Shown piece after piece: positions 17,607 through 27,766 of a stretch of DNA of 64,000 bases; the first letter of the stretch is position 1, and every line of letters begins with the position of its first letter. The position numbers and the translations under genes are program-made. The stretch covers positions 62,001-126,000 of the forward strand of contig NZ_LNXY01000001.1 of the NCBI RefSeq assembly GCF_001467585.1, in the 5' to 3' direction. This DNA is from Legionella drozanskii LLAP-1. Its GTDB lineage: Bacteria; Pseudomonadota; Gammaproteobacteria; Legionellales; Legionellaceae. The notes under the pieces were generated by a model. The model worked only from the letters and a program-made list of their open reading frames with translations, did not search any database and was not told the origin of the DNA.

Positions 17607-20600
17607 TTAATTTGCCACCTCTTTTTCCGACATCTGAATTGTAGTTTGCGTTAAATCAAGTAATTCCCGAATAGCAACGAAGAACATCGTATAATTCAGC
17701 GTCGAACTTGAACGGAGATCGCTTAGAATTTCATGCCATCTGCTAATTAAGGCAGAATTTTTTTCTGACCAGGCTTCGAATCCTTTCTGGAAATCTTTTT
17801 TCTTACCATCAAAACTTATGATTCCTGCGGTGAGCAGTCTTTGTTGCCAATCCAAATCATCACGTAAGGCTTCTCTTGATAAAGATTCCCAATGATTATC
17901 AGTAGGATGTGCAATGACTTGTGAACGGATCCAAGAGAGATCTAAGTATTCACCAATTCCAAAATACACTTCCGCAACATTGCCTACGTCCATATTCACT
18001 TGATGAGCTACTTCAATAATATCCATCGCAGAGAATAGTGCACGAGTTAACGATAACTCATGAGCTAAATGATCAGGGATACCTAACTCCTTATATTGGT
18101 TGTAATGATTATCGTATTGGCTACTATTCTTTTCTCCAAACTTTTCAGGTAAGGACTTTTTCAACTCACGCATACCTGGTAAGTAAAGTTTAACTGCTTT
18201 AGTAATATCTAAACGCATGCGTTGAGTACGTAAGAACCAGCGAGTTACTCGTCTTAGTAAGCGCAGATAAAGCATCGTCAATTCGATCTGCTTTTCAGCG
18301 GTAATTGCTGTACCTAAAGCATCAATATCCTGCCAAATTTTATCCAAACCAAGCACAGCTCTGGCAATCATATAAGCACGAACAATGGCAGAAACTGGAG
18401 CACCTGTTTCATCTTGTTGGCGATATATGAATGTAAAGCCCATCTCATTAATAATGATGTTACTTAATTTAGTGGCAATGATTTCCCGCTTTAGAGGATG
18501 ATTTTGCATCTGCTTTGGAAAACGCTCGGCCAGCACTGATGGGAAAGAGTTTTCCAAGATCTCTTTGAAAAAAGGATCTTCTGGAACATTTGAGTTTAAA
18601 ATTTCTTCTTTCAAGCTCGTTTTACTATAACACAGCAAGACCGACAAACCTGGACGACTTAATCCCTTGCCTTGTAACTTTCGCTCCATTAAAACTTTTT
18701 GACCAGGCAAAAACTCCAAGGTTCTATCTAATTTACCACTGCGCTCTAATTCATGAATGTAACGTGCATGAATTTCAATCAAGCGTGGTGCTTGTGAAGC
18801 GGCTACACTAATCGCGCGTGGCTGGTTGAAATTATCACGCAAGACTAATTGGGAAACCTCATCAGTCATCTCACCTAGTAATTCATTACGTTGTTTCTCG
18901 GTCAAATCCCCTGCTCTAACAATACTATCGAGCAAAATTTTGATATTAACTTCTTTGTCGGAGCAATTTACACCCGCTGAGTTATCAATAAAGTCGGTAT
19001 ATATAAGTCCGCCGTTTAAGGCATACTCAACACGAGCCAGTTGAGTTAAGCCGAGATTACCACCCTCGCCAACTACTTTGCATCGCAATTGTTTACCATT
19101 GATTCGAATCGCATCATTCGTTCTATCGCCGACATCCACATGCGATTCATCTTGGGCCTTGATGAAAGTGCCAATACCAGCACTCCACAATAAATCCACT
19201 TTTGCTTTAAGAATGACTTTAATTAATTCATTGGGCTCGATGGCAGATTGTTTAATTCCAAAAGCCTCTTTCATTTCTTTGCTTACGCTAATGGATTTAG
19301 CGTTACGATTAAACACACCGCCGCCTTTAGAAATTAATTTTTTATCATAATCAGTCCAATTTGAACGAGGTAAATTAAATAAGCGTTCACGCTCTTTAAA
19401 GCTCACTTTAGGATCTGGATCTGGATCAACAAAAATATGGATATGGTTAAATGCTGCAAGTAGTTTAATGTGCTTTGACAATAGCATACCATTACCAAAC
19501 ACATCTCCAGCCATGTCACCAATTCCCACGACCGTGAAATCACTGGTCTGTGAGTCTCTTCCCATTTCGTAGAAATGGCGTTTTACCGATTCCCAGGCTC
19601 CTTTTGCAGTGATACCCATTTTTTTATGGTCATACCCAACAGAGCCGCCCGATGCAAAAGCATCGCCGAGCCAGAAACGATATTCAGCAGAAATGGCATT
19701 GGCAATATCAGAGAAGGTCGCGGTTCCCTTATCTGCTGCGACTACCAGATAAGGATCGTCTTCATCATAACAAACGACATTCTCTGGCTTAATAATGCCA
19801 TCTTCTAAATAGTTATCAGTGATATCAAGAAGACCACGAATAAATAATTGATAGCAACTAATTCCTTCCGCTAAAATTTCCTCACGAGTTCCATTGACTG
19901 GCAAATGCTTAGGCACAAAGCCACCTTTGGCACCACTTGGAACAATAACAGCATTTTTTACTTGCTGGGCTTTCATCAATCCTAAAATTTCTGTGCGGAA
20001 ATCTTCTTTACGATCCGACCAACGTAAACCACCCCGTGCAACCTTTCCTCGGCGCAAATGTACCGCTTCAAATTTCGGTGAATAAACAAAAATTTCGAAC
20101 ATTGGGTAGGGTTTGGGTACACCAGGAATGTCTTTACTATCTAATTTAATGGAGATGTAGTTTTTAAAATTACCATGCTTATCATGTTGATAATAGTTGG
20201 TACGAAGCGATGATGAAATCGCTTGGATATATTGTCGAATAATCTTATCTTCATCAAGGTTCGCAACCTCATCCAGATCAGTAAAAATCTCATTAACTAA
20301 GCGGGTAAAATCATCATCTCTATTCGCGTTAATAGTGGGGTTAAACCGTATTTCAAATAGTCGTACTAATTTTCTAGCAATGAGAGCATTATTACTTAAG
20401 GCAGTTTCTATATACTCCTGACTGAAAGTAAAACCGATTTGTTTGAAATATTTAGCATAGGTCCGCATAACTGACACTTGACGCCAATCTAGCCCAGCCG
20501 ATAAAACCAGTTGATTAAACCCATCATTCTCAGCCTGCCCGAACCAAACACTAGCAAAGGCATTTTGAAATAAGTCTTTTATTTCATCAATCTCAAAATT

Positions 20601-22481
20601 ACCTTCATGGTTATACTGAAGCGCAAAATCATTAATCCAAGTCTTTCTATCATCATCAAATTTTAAGACGTAGGGTCTTTCGCTTATCGCTTTCATTCCC
20701 AGACGCTCGATGATTGGCAGAACTTCAGATAGAGGAATAGTATCGTCATGTTGATAAATTTTTACCCGGAAGTTTCCTGGTTCCTCATCCAAAGGTTTAT
20801 AAAAATTCATTACCAAAGGATTAGATAGGGATAAAGCCTCCATATGCTTAATATCCGAAACTGCGGTACGAGGTGAAAAGTTAGACGAATAAGAAACAGG
20901 GAATACGCTTTTATATTTTGCATAAAAGCGATTAGCACTCTCTTCACCAAAAGTATCAAACAAATAATGTTGTAAATCGTCTGACCAAGTACGCCCGACT
21001 TCAATAAGTTTCTGCTCAATCTCTTTAAAATCCCATTGCGTATCATCATGCGGATTTATTCGGATAATAAAATGAATGCGGGCAAGAACTGATTCAGAGA
21101 ACCAAGTCGAAAAATTGATTTCGTGAGAATTAAAACTTTCCCTCAATATCCTTTCCATTGCCAATCTTAATTCGGTATTCCAGCGATCTTTTGGCACATA
21201 CACTAGACAAGAAACAAAGCGGCGATAAACGTCCGTGCGAGCAAACATGCGAATACGACGACGCTCTTGCATGTAATAAATACCCATAGCAATTTCAAGC
21301 AGTTCGTCTTCTGAGGCTTGAATTAAGTCATCGCGTGGTAATGTTTCAAGAATATTGAGTAAGACTTTCCCAGCATGGCCGCGTGGATTTAAGTTAGAAT
21401 TTTCCATGATCAGGGCAACTTTATGTCGCAAAAATGGAATATGCTTAGGATTTGTGTTGTAAGCTGCTGAGGTGTATAGACCAATAATACGCAACTCACC
21501 AATGACTTGACCTTTTTTATTAAAGCGCTTTATTCCAATATAGTCGGTATAAGCGCGGCGATGAACTGTCGCTTCTGTATTAGTTTTGGACATCACTAAG
21601 GCGCGAGTTGACAGTGTTAATTCTCTAGCCTCGGGAGTCATCGCAGAAATACTGCGTGCACTTGACTTGCTCATGCTCTGACGGAGAACACCTAAACCTG
21701 TTTCAGGTAAAGGCTGTAAAATCGTTTCCTGTCCTTTTTGAATCAATTCATATTCACGCATACCAAGGAAGGTAAAATGGTGATCTTCGATCCAATTCAA
21801 GAAAGCAATCGTTTCTGCGGACTCATTTGGCTCAAGAACTGAGCAAATAGATTCCAGCTCGATAATCGCGGCTCTAACTTTTTCCCGCATGGGCATCCAA
21901 TCACTGACTACCGCACGGTTATCATCAAGTACGCGTTCAAAATTACGGTGTAAATCTTCAAGAATAGAAGCATCAGTTTGTCTATCAATTTCAATTAGAA
22001 TAGCAGCCTCGACAATGACATCTTTCGTCTTGCTCTCTCCATTACGCGGTAAAACTGCAGTGATTTCACCCTCTTTCCCCCGTTTTACTCGTAGGTTACC
22101 CATATGCATTATGAGATGAGAAACCACATCTAAACGGTTGATCACCATTCTTAATGAATCGACTAAAAAGGGCATGTCATCCGTAATAATTTCAACGACG
22201 GTATGAGTAGTTTGCCAACCGTGTCTTTCATAATCTGGGTTATAAATTCGAATTTTGGTTTCGTTAGGAGCTCGGTTTTGAATCAGCGACCAAAAATTAA
22301 TTGCGGCACCATAAAGATCATCAATATCCCACTCTCTTAGATCTTCTAATGCAACCGTACCGTAAAATTGACGAACAAATTCAGCACAAAATGGAGCTTG
22401 GGTAGCACTCATTTTTTGTTGCAGCCTCTCAACTACAGCCTCAATAATTAAATCTTTGCCTTCTTCAAACTTATAAGACAT
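17607..22481 (-). CDS. gdhB: NAD-specific glutamate dehydrogenase, 180-kDa class
   Basis: The 1624-residue length is diagnostic of the large NAD-dependent glutamate dehydrogenase (L_180 class). An N-terminal half with ACT-like regulatory segments is followed by the catalytic domain containing RGGLRWSDRKEDFRTEILGL, the Lys-bearing PSGAKGGF and VGIGDMAGDVFGNG. It oxidatively deaminates glutamate to 2-oxoglutarate, useful to an organism living on amino acids. The ATG has a GAGGTGA ribosome site, and a TATAAT-like -10 lies at 22520-22525 on the minus strand. It is monocistronic, with 174 bases to the upstream neighbour. Confidence 0.95.
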   Translation of the reverse strand: MSYKFEEGKDLIIEAVVERLQQKMSATQAPFCAEFVRQFYGTVALEDLREWDIDDLYGAAINFWSLIQNRAPNETKIRIYNPDYERHGWQTTHTVVEIITDDMPFLVDSLRMVINRLDVVSHLIMHMGNLRVKRGKEGEITAVLPRNGESKTKDVIVEAAILIEIDRQTDASILEDLHRNFERVLDDNRAVVSDWMPMREKVRAAIIELESICSVLEPNESAETIAFLNWIEDHHFTFLGMREYELIQKGQETILQPLPETGLGVLRQSMSKSSARSISAMTPEARELTLSTRALVMSKTNTEATVHRRAYTDYIGIKRFNKKGQVIGELRIIGLYTSAAYNTNPKHIPFLRHKVALIMENSNLNPRGHAGKVLLNILETLPRDDLIQASEDELLEIAMGIYYMQERRRIRMFARTDVYRRFVSCLVYVPKDRWNTELRLAMERILRESFNSHEINFSTWFSESVLARIHFIIRINPHDDTQWDFKEIEQKLIEVGRTWSDDLQHYLFDTFGEESANRFYAKYKSVFPVSYSSNFSPRTAVSDIKHMEALSLSNPLVMNFYKPLDEEPGNFRVKIYQHDDTIPLSEVLPIIERLGMKAISERPYVLKFDDDRKTWINDFALQYNHEGNFEIDEIKDLFQNAFASVWFGQAENDGFNQLVLSAGLDWRQVSVMRTYAKYFKQIGFTFSQEYIETALSNNALIARKLVRLFEIRFNPTINANRDDDFTRLVNEIFTDLDEVANLDEDKIIRQYIQAISSSLRTNYYQHDKHGNFKNYISIKLDSKDIPGVPKPYPMFEIFVYSPKFEAVHLRRGKVARGGLRWSDRKEDFRTEILGLMKAQQVKNAVIVPSGAKGGFVPKHLPVNGTREEILAEGISCYQLFIRGLLDITDNYLEDGIIKPENVVCYDEDDPYLVVAADKGTATFSDIANAISAEYRFWLGDAFASGGSVGYDHKKMGITAKGAWESVKRHFYEMGRDSQTSDFTVVGIGDMAGDVFGNGMLLSKHIKLLAAFNHIHIFVDPDPDPKVSFKERERLFNLPRSNWTDYDKKLISKGGGVFNRNAKSISVSKEMKEAFGIKQSAIEPNELIKVILKAKVDLLWSAGIGTFIKAQDESHVDVGDRTNDAIRINGKQLRCKVVGEGGNLGLTQLARVEYALNGGLIYTDFIDNSAGVNCSDKEVNIKILLDSIVRAGDLTEKQRNELLGEMTDEVSQLVLRDNFNQPRAISVAASQAPRLIEIHARYIHELERSGKLDRTLEFLPGQKVLMERKLQGKGLSRPGLSVLLCYSKTSLKEEILNSNVPEDPFFKEILENSFPSVLAERFPKQMQNHPLKREIIATKLSNIIINEMGFTFIYRQQDETGAPVSAIVRAYMIARAVLGLDKIWQDIDALGTAITAEKQIELTMLYLRLLRRVTRWFLRTQRMRLDITKAVKLYLPGMRELKKSLPEKFGEKNSSQYDNHYNQYKELGIPDHLAHELSLTRALFSAMDIIEVAHQVNMDVGNVAEVYFGIGEYLDLSWIRSQVIAHPTDNHWESLSREALRDDLDWQQRLLTAGIISFDGKKKDFQKGFEAWSEKNSALISRWHEILSDLRSSSTLNYTMFFVAIRELLDLTQTTIQMSEKEVAN

Positions 22482-22655
22482 TCACTCACCTCTTTAGGCA
22501 TGGAAATAAATTGCCGCGCATTATATACTTCTATGGCACAACTTACACCGCCATTTTTAATTATTTATAACCAAAGATACCCTAAATTAAACAAAACCAC
22601 TCAGGCCAGACAGGCTTCAATAAGAGGTCCTTGGGAGATTCCCTTTAATGGTAAT

Positions 22656-23153
22656 TCATTCGATACAAACTCTAGTATCTAGCGCAACCCAATCGATTAG
22701 TTCTATTAAATCCGAATTACGCATTCGAATACATCCACGTGATCCCGGTTTACCTAATTCAGTTGTATCAGGCGTTCCATGAATATAAATGTAACGTCGT
22801 AAACTATCGACGTCACCTCCTTTATTGCGTCCTTCCTCTAAACCATCCAATTGCATAATGCGTGTTAAAATCCAATCGCGACCGGGGAATTGAGCTGCTA
22901 ATTCAGGTGTATAGATTTCACCCGTCCATTCACGTGAGACAAACACAGAGTTAAGAGCAGCATCTATCCCTATCTTTGAATAGATTCGATGCCAACCACG
23001 CGGAGTACATTCACTACCCGTTTTCTCACCAAGACCATTTTTTCCAGTTGAGACTAAATAGGACTTGTGAGGTTTATCATTTTCAAAGCAATGCATCATT
23101 TGCTGGTTAGCTGAAATGAAAATAAATTGAACATTAGGAGTCTGCATTATCAT
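22656..23153 (-). CDS. L,D-transpeptidase (YkuD domain)
   Basis: The 165-residue protein is essentially one YkuD domain. The active-site pattern is present: YIHGTPDT with His125 and SRGCIRMRN with catalytic Cys141. Such enzymes make 3-3 crosslinks in peptidoglycan or attach lipoprotein to it. No signal peptide or membrane segment is visible, unusual for an enzyme acting on periplasmic substrate. Its ATG abuts the stop of the upstream aldehyde dehydrogenase (TAAATG) without a clear ribosome site, which implies translational coupling. A second in-frame ATG lies two codons in. Confidence 0.85.
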   Translation of the reverse strand: MIMQTPNVQFIFISANQQMMHCFENDKPHKSYLVSTGKNGLGEKTGSECTPRGWHRIYSKIGIDAALNSVFVSREWTGEIYTPELAAQFPGRDWILTRIMQLDGLEEGRNKGGDVDSLRRYIYIHGTPDTTELGKPGSRGCIRMRNSDLIELIDWVALDTRVCIE

Positions 23154-24530
23154 TTATTGTATTGCAACTGTTTTTGTGTTTACAAATTCCAAAATACCCT
23201 CTTGCGACAATTCTCTGCCAAATCCAGAGCGCTTTATTCCGCCAAAAGGAACTCTCGGATCTGAAGCAACTAACGCATTTACAAAGCAAGCACCTGCTTC
23301 AATCTCATGTTGAGCAATGTGTTCACCACGTTCTTCATCACGAGTAAATACAGCAGCTCCTAAGCCATAACGACTTTGATTAGCTAAACGAATTGCTTCA
23401 GCTTCATCGCTGACTGAGATTATCGCTATAACTGGCCCAAACAGTTCATCATCAAAAGCTGGCATACCTTTTTGTACATCAAGCAGTAAGGTAGGAGGAT
23501 AATAAAAGCCTTTGTTATCGGGCATTTCCCCACCTATCATTAATTTAGCGCCAAGTTTTATACTTTCTTGTACTTGTTCGTGCAAAGCTTTTCGCAATTC
23601 TTTGCTAGCCATCGGTCCTAGATTAGTTTTTGTATCGAGAGGATTACCCATTTTATAAGTAGACATTAGGGACTTAATTTTCTTAACCAATTCATCACGA
23701 ACAGAATCGATCACGATGATTCGTTTTGCCGCGATGCAGACCTGACCACAATTACTAAGACGTGATTTAACTATACAATTTGCTGCTAGATCTAAATCCG
23801 CATCCGCAAGAATCAGGTAGGGATCATTTCCACCTAATTCTAATACTGCCTTTTTCAAATGCTTGGCGGCATTAGAAGCAACGCTAGAACCTGCCCGCTC
23901 ACTGCCGGTTAAGGTCACTGCGATAACTTTATCATTTTCAATCACTTTCGCAGCCATTTCTTTGCTTAAAACAAAATGTTGAAACAAATGCTCGGGAAAC
24001 CCTGCCTCGTGAAATAAATCGGCAATGGCATTACCCGTGCCGGTAGATATTTCTGCATGTTTTAGTATTGCGGCATTTCCGGCCATGAGAGTGGGAACCG
24101 CAAAGCGCAATACCTGCCAAAACGGAAAGTTCCATGGCATGATGGCGAAAACAATACCAAGAGGTTGATAACAGACCATCGTTTTCTTCATCTCAGTTTT
24201 AATTGCTCTCGGCTGCAAATATTTTTCGGCATTTTCAGCATAGTGTTCGCAAAGCCAAACACATTTCTCGATTTCAGCCTCACCTAATTGAACTGGCTTA
24301 CCCATCTCGTTGGCCATTAGCACAGCCAAATCTTTTTTATTCGCTTCAAGTAAACTCGCTAGCTTTAGCATGAGTTGCTTGCGTTTTGAAAAAGGCGTTT
24401 TTCGCCAAACGCAATAAGTGAGATGGCCTGCATCAATCAATGCAGCTATTTCTCCTTCTCTCAATATTGGATAAGATCTTAAAACAGTTTCTGTAGCAGG
24501 ATTAACAGTGTTTATATTCATTTTAATCAT
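23154..24530 (-). CDS. NAD(P)-dependent aldehyde dehydrogenase (succinate-semialdehyde type)
   Basis: The 458-residue protein has the aldehyde dehydrogenase fold: cofactor-binding IMPWNFPFWQV (131-141), LTGSERAG, general base Glu231 in LELGGNDP and nucleophile Cys265 in NCGQVCIA. The closest family by motif spacing and length appears to be succinate-semialdehyde dehydrogenase (Sad/GabD-like); the exact aldehyde cannot be read from the sequence. It is followed directly by the L,D-transpeptidase. An ATG three codons downstream (MNINTVNP) is an alternative start. Confidence 0.85.
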   Translation of the reverse strand: MIKMNINTVNPATETVLRSYPILREGEIAALIDAGHLTYCVWRKTPFSKRKQLMLKLASLLEANKKDLAVLMANEMGKPVQLGEAEIEKCVWLCEHYAENAEKYLQPRAIKTEMKKTMVCYQPLGIVFAIMPWNFPFWQVLRFAVPTLMAGNAAILKHAEISTGTGNAIADLFHEAGFPEHLFQHFVLSKEMAAKVIENDKVIAVTLTGSERAGSSVASNAAKHLKKAVLELGGNDPYLILADADLDLAANCIVKSRLSNCGQVCIAAKRIIVIDSVRDELVKKIKSLMSTYKMGNPLDTKTNLGPMASKELRKALHEQVQESIKLGAKLMIGGEMPDNKGFYYPPTLLLDVQKGMPAFDDELFGPVIAIISVSDEAEAIRLANQSRYGLGAAVFTRDEERGEHIAQHEIEAGACFVNALVASDPRVPFGGIKRSGFGRELSQEGILEFVNTKTVAIQ

Positions 24531-24746
24531 CCACTAGTCTGTATTTTTAAGTTTACCTCATCGCTACTGGGACGCAAGTTCTACTTCAATTTAAATGTGC
24601 AAAATAAAAACATCTGAGGACAGAAAAGCAATCAATTAAAAATAGCATTTTGAAGTCGCGTGGGTATATTGTATTCTTGCACATAAGTTTTGATTGTTGT
24701 TACTATTTTGCTAATCCTTTCTGGGTTGAATAACATTAGGAAATCT

Positions 24747-25511
24747 ATGACGAAGAAAAAACTAGGCTACCTCCCTGCTCAATACCTAGTTGCTTGGGCT
24801 GTACACGCGTTTACAGCAAGTGCTGCTTGTTTTGGAATACTCACTCTTATAAAGATTTACCAGCATGATTATGTGCAAGCACTCTGGTTCATGGGTATTG
24901 CTGTATTTATCGATGCGGTAGATGGTTCACTTGCAAGATTGGCACATGTCAAATCAGTTTTACCTAATATTGACGGCGCCTTGCTTGATAATATTGTTGA
25001 TTATTTAAACTATGTCATCACGCCCTGTTTTTTCCTTTTCGTGAAGCCCGATATGCTGCCGCAAGGCTATTTGGTATTCATAATTATAGCGATTGTTATT
25101 ACATCCTCTTATCAATTTTGCCAAGCAGATGCAAAAACTGCGGATCATTTTTTTAAAGGCTTTCCTTGTTACTGGAACATCGCTGTATTTTATATGTTCA
25201 TTTTTGATACTTCAATGAATACAAATGCGTGGATTCTAACCATCTTATGCATCTTAATTTTTGTGCCAGTAAAATATGTATATCCTTCGCGCTTGGATTA
25301 TCTTACTGAATCAAAGGTTTTGAAAATTGTAATGCATAGTTTTTCAGCCATTTATGGGATTAGCTCAGCAATTATACTTTGGAGCTATCCAAATATAGAT
25401 GGATTTTGGTTATCGCTATCAATTGGTTACGTCATTGTCTATTTAATACTAAGTGTTTATAGAACCTATTCACCGATGATTAAGTCAAGAATTGCTGCTC
25501 ATAGAGAATGA
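24747..25511 (+). CDS. pcs: Phosphatidylcholine synthase
   Basis: The 254-residue integral membrane protein (about 8 helices) bears the Pcs form of the CDP-alcohol phosphotransferase motif: DG-x2-AR-x12-G-x3-D-x3-D, seen at Asp59, Gly60, Ala63, Arg64, Gly77, Asp81 and Asp85. The 12-residue spacing separates Pcs from other family members (usually 8). It makes phosphatidylcholine in one step from CDP-diacylglycerol and choline, taken from a eukaryotic host in Legionella. I chose the ATG at 24747, which has AGG six bases upstream, rather than the TTG at 24690, which adds a hydrophobic extension. Confidence 0.93.
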   Translation: MTKKKLGYLPAQYLVAWAVHAFTASAACFGILTLIKIYQHDYVQALWFMGIAVFIDAVDGSLARLAHVKSVLPNIDGALLDNIVDYLNYVITPCFFLFVKPDMLPQGYLVFIIIAIVITSSYQFCQADAKTADHFFKGFPCYWNIAVFYMFIFDTSMNTNAWILTILCILIFVPVKYVYPSRLDYLTESKVLKIVMHSFSAIYGISSAIILWSYPNIDGFWLSLSIGYVIVYLILSVYRTYSPMIKSRIAAHRE

Positions 25512-25675
25512 GTGCAAAACTCAACCTATTAATTTAGTGTTGATTGGATAACACTCAACATGCTTAAATTTAAAAATAATGAGATTAAATAATAAACGCC
25601 TCAGTAATTTATTCCCTTTTACCGCAGATATTATTAGAATACGCCATTTTAATATTGATAGAGGGGCTCACTCAC

Positions 25676-26164
25676 ATGTCATTTTGTAAAAAGATCATGC
25701 CAGTATTTGCAATGACTGTTTTATTTAGTAGCACGGCTGCTGCTAATAATATTTTTCCACATGGCTGTGAAGTGACTGGATATGGTTTTAATGACAACTA
25801 TCTCATTATTAATGAAACTGGAGGACAAACTTTTTACCTCATTCAAAATCGCGGTAATATCCCCATTGAAATGCAACGCTTTGAAACGCATGAAGTCTTT
25901 ATGAGCCCGCCACTTACCACAAAGATTGACCCTACTAATTGGTCAGCATTTGCTTCAGATGTAGAACATTTACATTTTCAATGTTTTGTAAAAGAAAATG
26001 ATAGTAATGTCAAAGTAAACTGCCAGGACGTATTGGAGGTTTGCCAGTATCCTCGGGTTAAATTTGCATTAAGCAATATGGGTAACTATTGGGTTTCGAC
26101 TAACAAAGCGCAATCCGAAGTTATTAATGAAGCAGCTGCTAAAGGAATCTTTTTACATTGGTAA
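25676..26164 (+). CDS. Small exported protein of unknown function
   Basis: From the ATG at 25676 the product has 162 residues with a signal peptide (MSFCKKIMPVFAMTVLFSSTAAA) and a periplasmic or extracellular domain containing four Cys residues (HGCEV, QCFV, NCQDV, EVCQY), which probably form disulfides. I do not recognise the family with certainty; it recalls small Legionella envelope proteins such as EnhB. The frame is open from a TTG at 25655, but the ATG with GGGG upstream is better. The next gene overlaps its stop by 7 bases. Confidence 0.65.
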   Translation: MSFCKKIMPVFAMTVLFSSTAAANNIFPHGCEVTGYGFNDNYLIINETGGQTFYLIQNRGNIPIEMQRFETHEVFMSPPLTTKIDPTNWSAFASDVEHLHFQCFVKENDSNVKVNCQDVLEVCQYPRVKFALSNMGNYWVSTNKAQSEVINEAAAKGIFLHW

Positions 26165-26664
26165 CTACTAAAGTACAAGATAGCTTATTTATATTGAGCG
26201 GGATAATTGGTGCCAGCATATTGCTCTATGGCCTAACACAAATGCCCGCTCAAATTTATTATGTTATCGGCTCCACATTATTGTTATTTACCTCGCTACA
26301 TTTCAGGCTTCTTTATTTTATCGCGCTGGAAATGATACTTATTGCAGGGCATGGAGCGATTCTGCTGCATATTAATAATACCTTGCAAATCGCATTGCCT
26401 GTTCTACTGTCTTTACAATTGCTTATTTTTTATCTTTTAAGCGGACAACTAAATAATATTTTTCTTCTAATAGGTATTACAGGTATTGCCTTTCTATCTG
26501 TGGGTTTTTCCTATGTAAACCAATGGATCTTCTTCTTTGGTGGTCTTTCTATTGCTATCTATGCTTTTCATTGTGCCTATCGGGGTAAACTAATCACTTT
26601 ACTATGGGCTATTCTTAATACATTATTTGCATTAATTGCGATTTATAAATTAATTTTCTATTGA
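26158..26664 (+). CDS. Hypothetical multi-pass membrane protein
   Basis: The 168-residue, very hydrophobic protein has about five or six membrane helices, with no motif I can assign. The likely start is a TTG that overlaps the end of the upstream exported protein (TTGGTAA), so translation is probably coupled. The two genes look like one transcription unit. No catalytic residues are evident. Confidence 0.55.
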   Translation: MVTTKVQDSLFILSGIIGASILLYGLTQMPAQIYYVIGSTLLLFTSLHFRLLYFIALEMILIAGHGAILLHINNTLQIALPVLLSLQLLIFYLLSGQLNNIFLLIGITGIAFLSVGFSYVNQWIFFFGGLSIAIYAFHCAYRGKLITLLWAILNTLFALIAIYKLIFY

Positions 26665-26704
26665 TTACTGATAGAATCTTTATTGATATACAGGAGTTTT
26701 TTTT

Positions 26705-27262
26705 ATGGCCAAAACACCTTCAAACATGCTGCCACTAGGTACTTATGCTCCGCAGTTTTCTTTAATTGATGTTATCAGTAATGAGAAAAAAGAGTTAAGC
26801 AGCTTTAATGAAGCAAAATCGACTGTAGTCATGTTTATTTGCAATCATTGTCCTTACGTTAAGCATGTTAGTAAGGAGCTTACTCGATTAGCAAATGATT
26901 ATTTACCCAAGGGTGTTAACTTTATTGCCATAAATTCTAATGACATTGAAAATTACCCGGATGATTCACCGGAAAATATGAAAAAAACTGCCTTAGAAGA
27001 AGGCTATCCTTTTCCTTATCTTTTTGATGAAACCCAAGAGGTAGCCAAAGCTTATCAGGCCGCTTGTACACCAGACTTCTTTGTTTTTGATGCTAATCTT
27101 GTGCTTGTTTATCGAGGACAACTTGATGATTCTCGCCCAGGCAATCAAATTGAAGTAACCGGTAGTTCTATTCGTAAAGCCTTAGATTGCTTGCTTATCG
27201 ATCAACCAATTAAATGCGAACAAAAACCTAGCCTTGGCTGTAATATCAAATGGAAAAACTGA
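26705..27262 (+). CDS. Thioredoxin-fold protein of the peroxiredoxin-like (PRX_like) group
   Basis: The 185-residue cytoplasmic protein has an AhpC/TSA-like thioredoxin fold and an active-site CNHCPYVKH (Cys-x-x-Cys-Pro), preceded by VVMFI and followed by FIAINSNDIENYPDD and the cis-Pro region CTPDFFVFD. This set is typical of the conserved bacterial family in which the C-terminal tail ends with PSLGCNIKWK. The role is probably thiol-disulfide exchange or peroxide defence, with substrate unknown. A GGAG site lies ahead of the ATG. The transcript ends at the palindrome just downstream. Confidence 0.8.
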   Translation: MAKTPSNMLPLGTYAPQFSLIDVISNEKKELSSFNEAKSTVVMFICNHCPYVKHVSKELTRLANDYLPKGVNFIAINSNDIENYPDDSPENMKKTALEEGYPFPYLFDETQEVAKAYQAACTPDFFVFDANLVLVYRGQLDDSRPGNQIEVTGSSIRKALDCLLIDQPIKCEQKPSLGCNIKWKN

Positions 27263-27267
27263 TGCAA

Positions 27268-27289
27268 AGGTTGGGCCTTGGCCCAACCT
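27268..27289. terminator. Palindrome AGGTTGGGCC-TT-GGCCCAACCT at a convergent gene junction (copy 2)
   Basis: A perfect 10-base-pair stem with a TT loop lies between the stop of the thioredoxin-fold gene and the stop of rplI on the other strand. Its core is identical to the element at 16945-16968. Position and symmetry suit a bidirectional terminator; a CTTTT tract follows on the plus strand. Confidence 0.65.
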
Positions 27290-27300
27290 ACTTTTAATGC

Positions 27301-27750
27301 TTACTTCGTTGAAACGATTTGCACTTGCAACTTGGCAACAACATCACTATGCACGTGAATTTCAACAGCAAAATCACCTACAGAATGAATAGGACCTTCA
27401 GGCATAACGATTTCACGCTTACTTACATCAATAGATTTAGCAACTAATGCGTCTTTAATCTCATTAGCACCTATCGATCCATAAAGCTTGCCTTCGTCAC
27501 TTGCCATTGCAGAGATTACAACCGTTATATCATTCAGCTTAGCAGCTCGTTGCTCAGCATTAGCTAATGATTGTTGTGCATTTTTCTCAAGTTCAGCACG
27601 ACGCTGTTCGAACCGTTCAATATTTCCTTCGGTAGCAAATACTGCTTTGTTTTGAGGGATTAAAAAGTTACGGCCGTAGCCTGCTTTTACATCAACTTTA
27701 TCCCCTAAATTTCCTAGGTTTCTGATTTTTTCTAATAAAATAACTTCCAT
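27301..27750 (-). CDS. rplI: 50S ribosomal protein L9
   Basis: L9 is 149 residues from the ATG at 27750: [19 protein letters not shown] then [20 protein letters not shown] is the L9 signature, followed by the long connecting helix and the C-terminal rRNA-binding domain. A nine-residue upstream extension (to 27777) is open, but GGGG eight bases before the ATG at 27750 fixes the start. It is the last gene of rpsF-rpsR-DUF2232-rplI. Confidence 0.97.
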   Translation of the reverse strand: MEVILLEKIRNLGNLGDKVDVKAGYGRNFLIPQNKAVFATEGNIERFEQRRAELEKNAQQSLANAEQRAAKLNDITVVISAMASDEGKLYGSIGANEIKDALVAKSIDVSKREIVMPEGPIHSVGDFAVEIHVHSDVVAKLQVQIVSTK

Positions 27751-27766
27751 CTTATTACCCCTTAAT

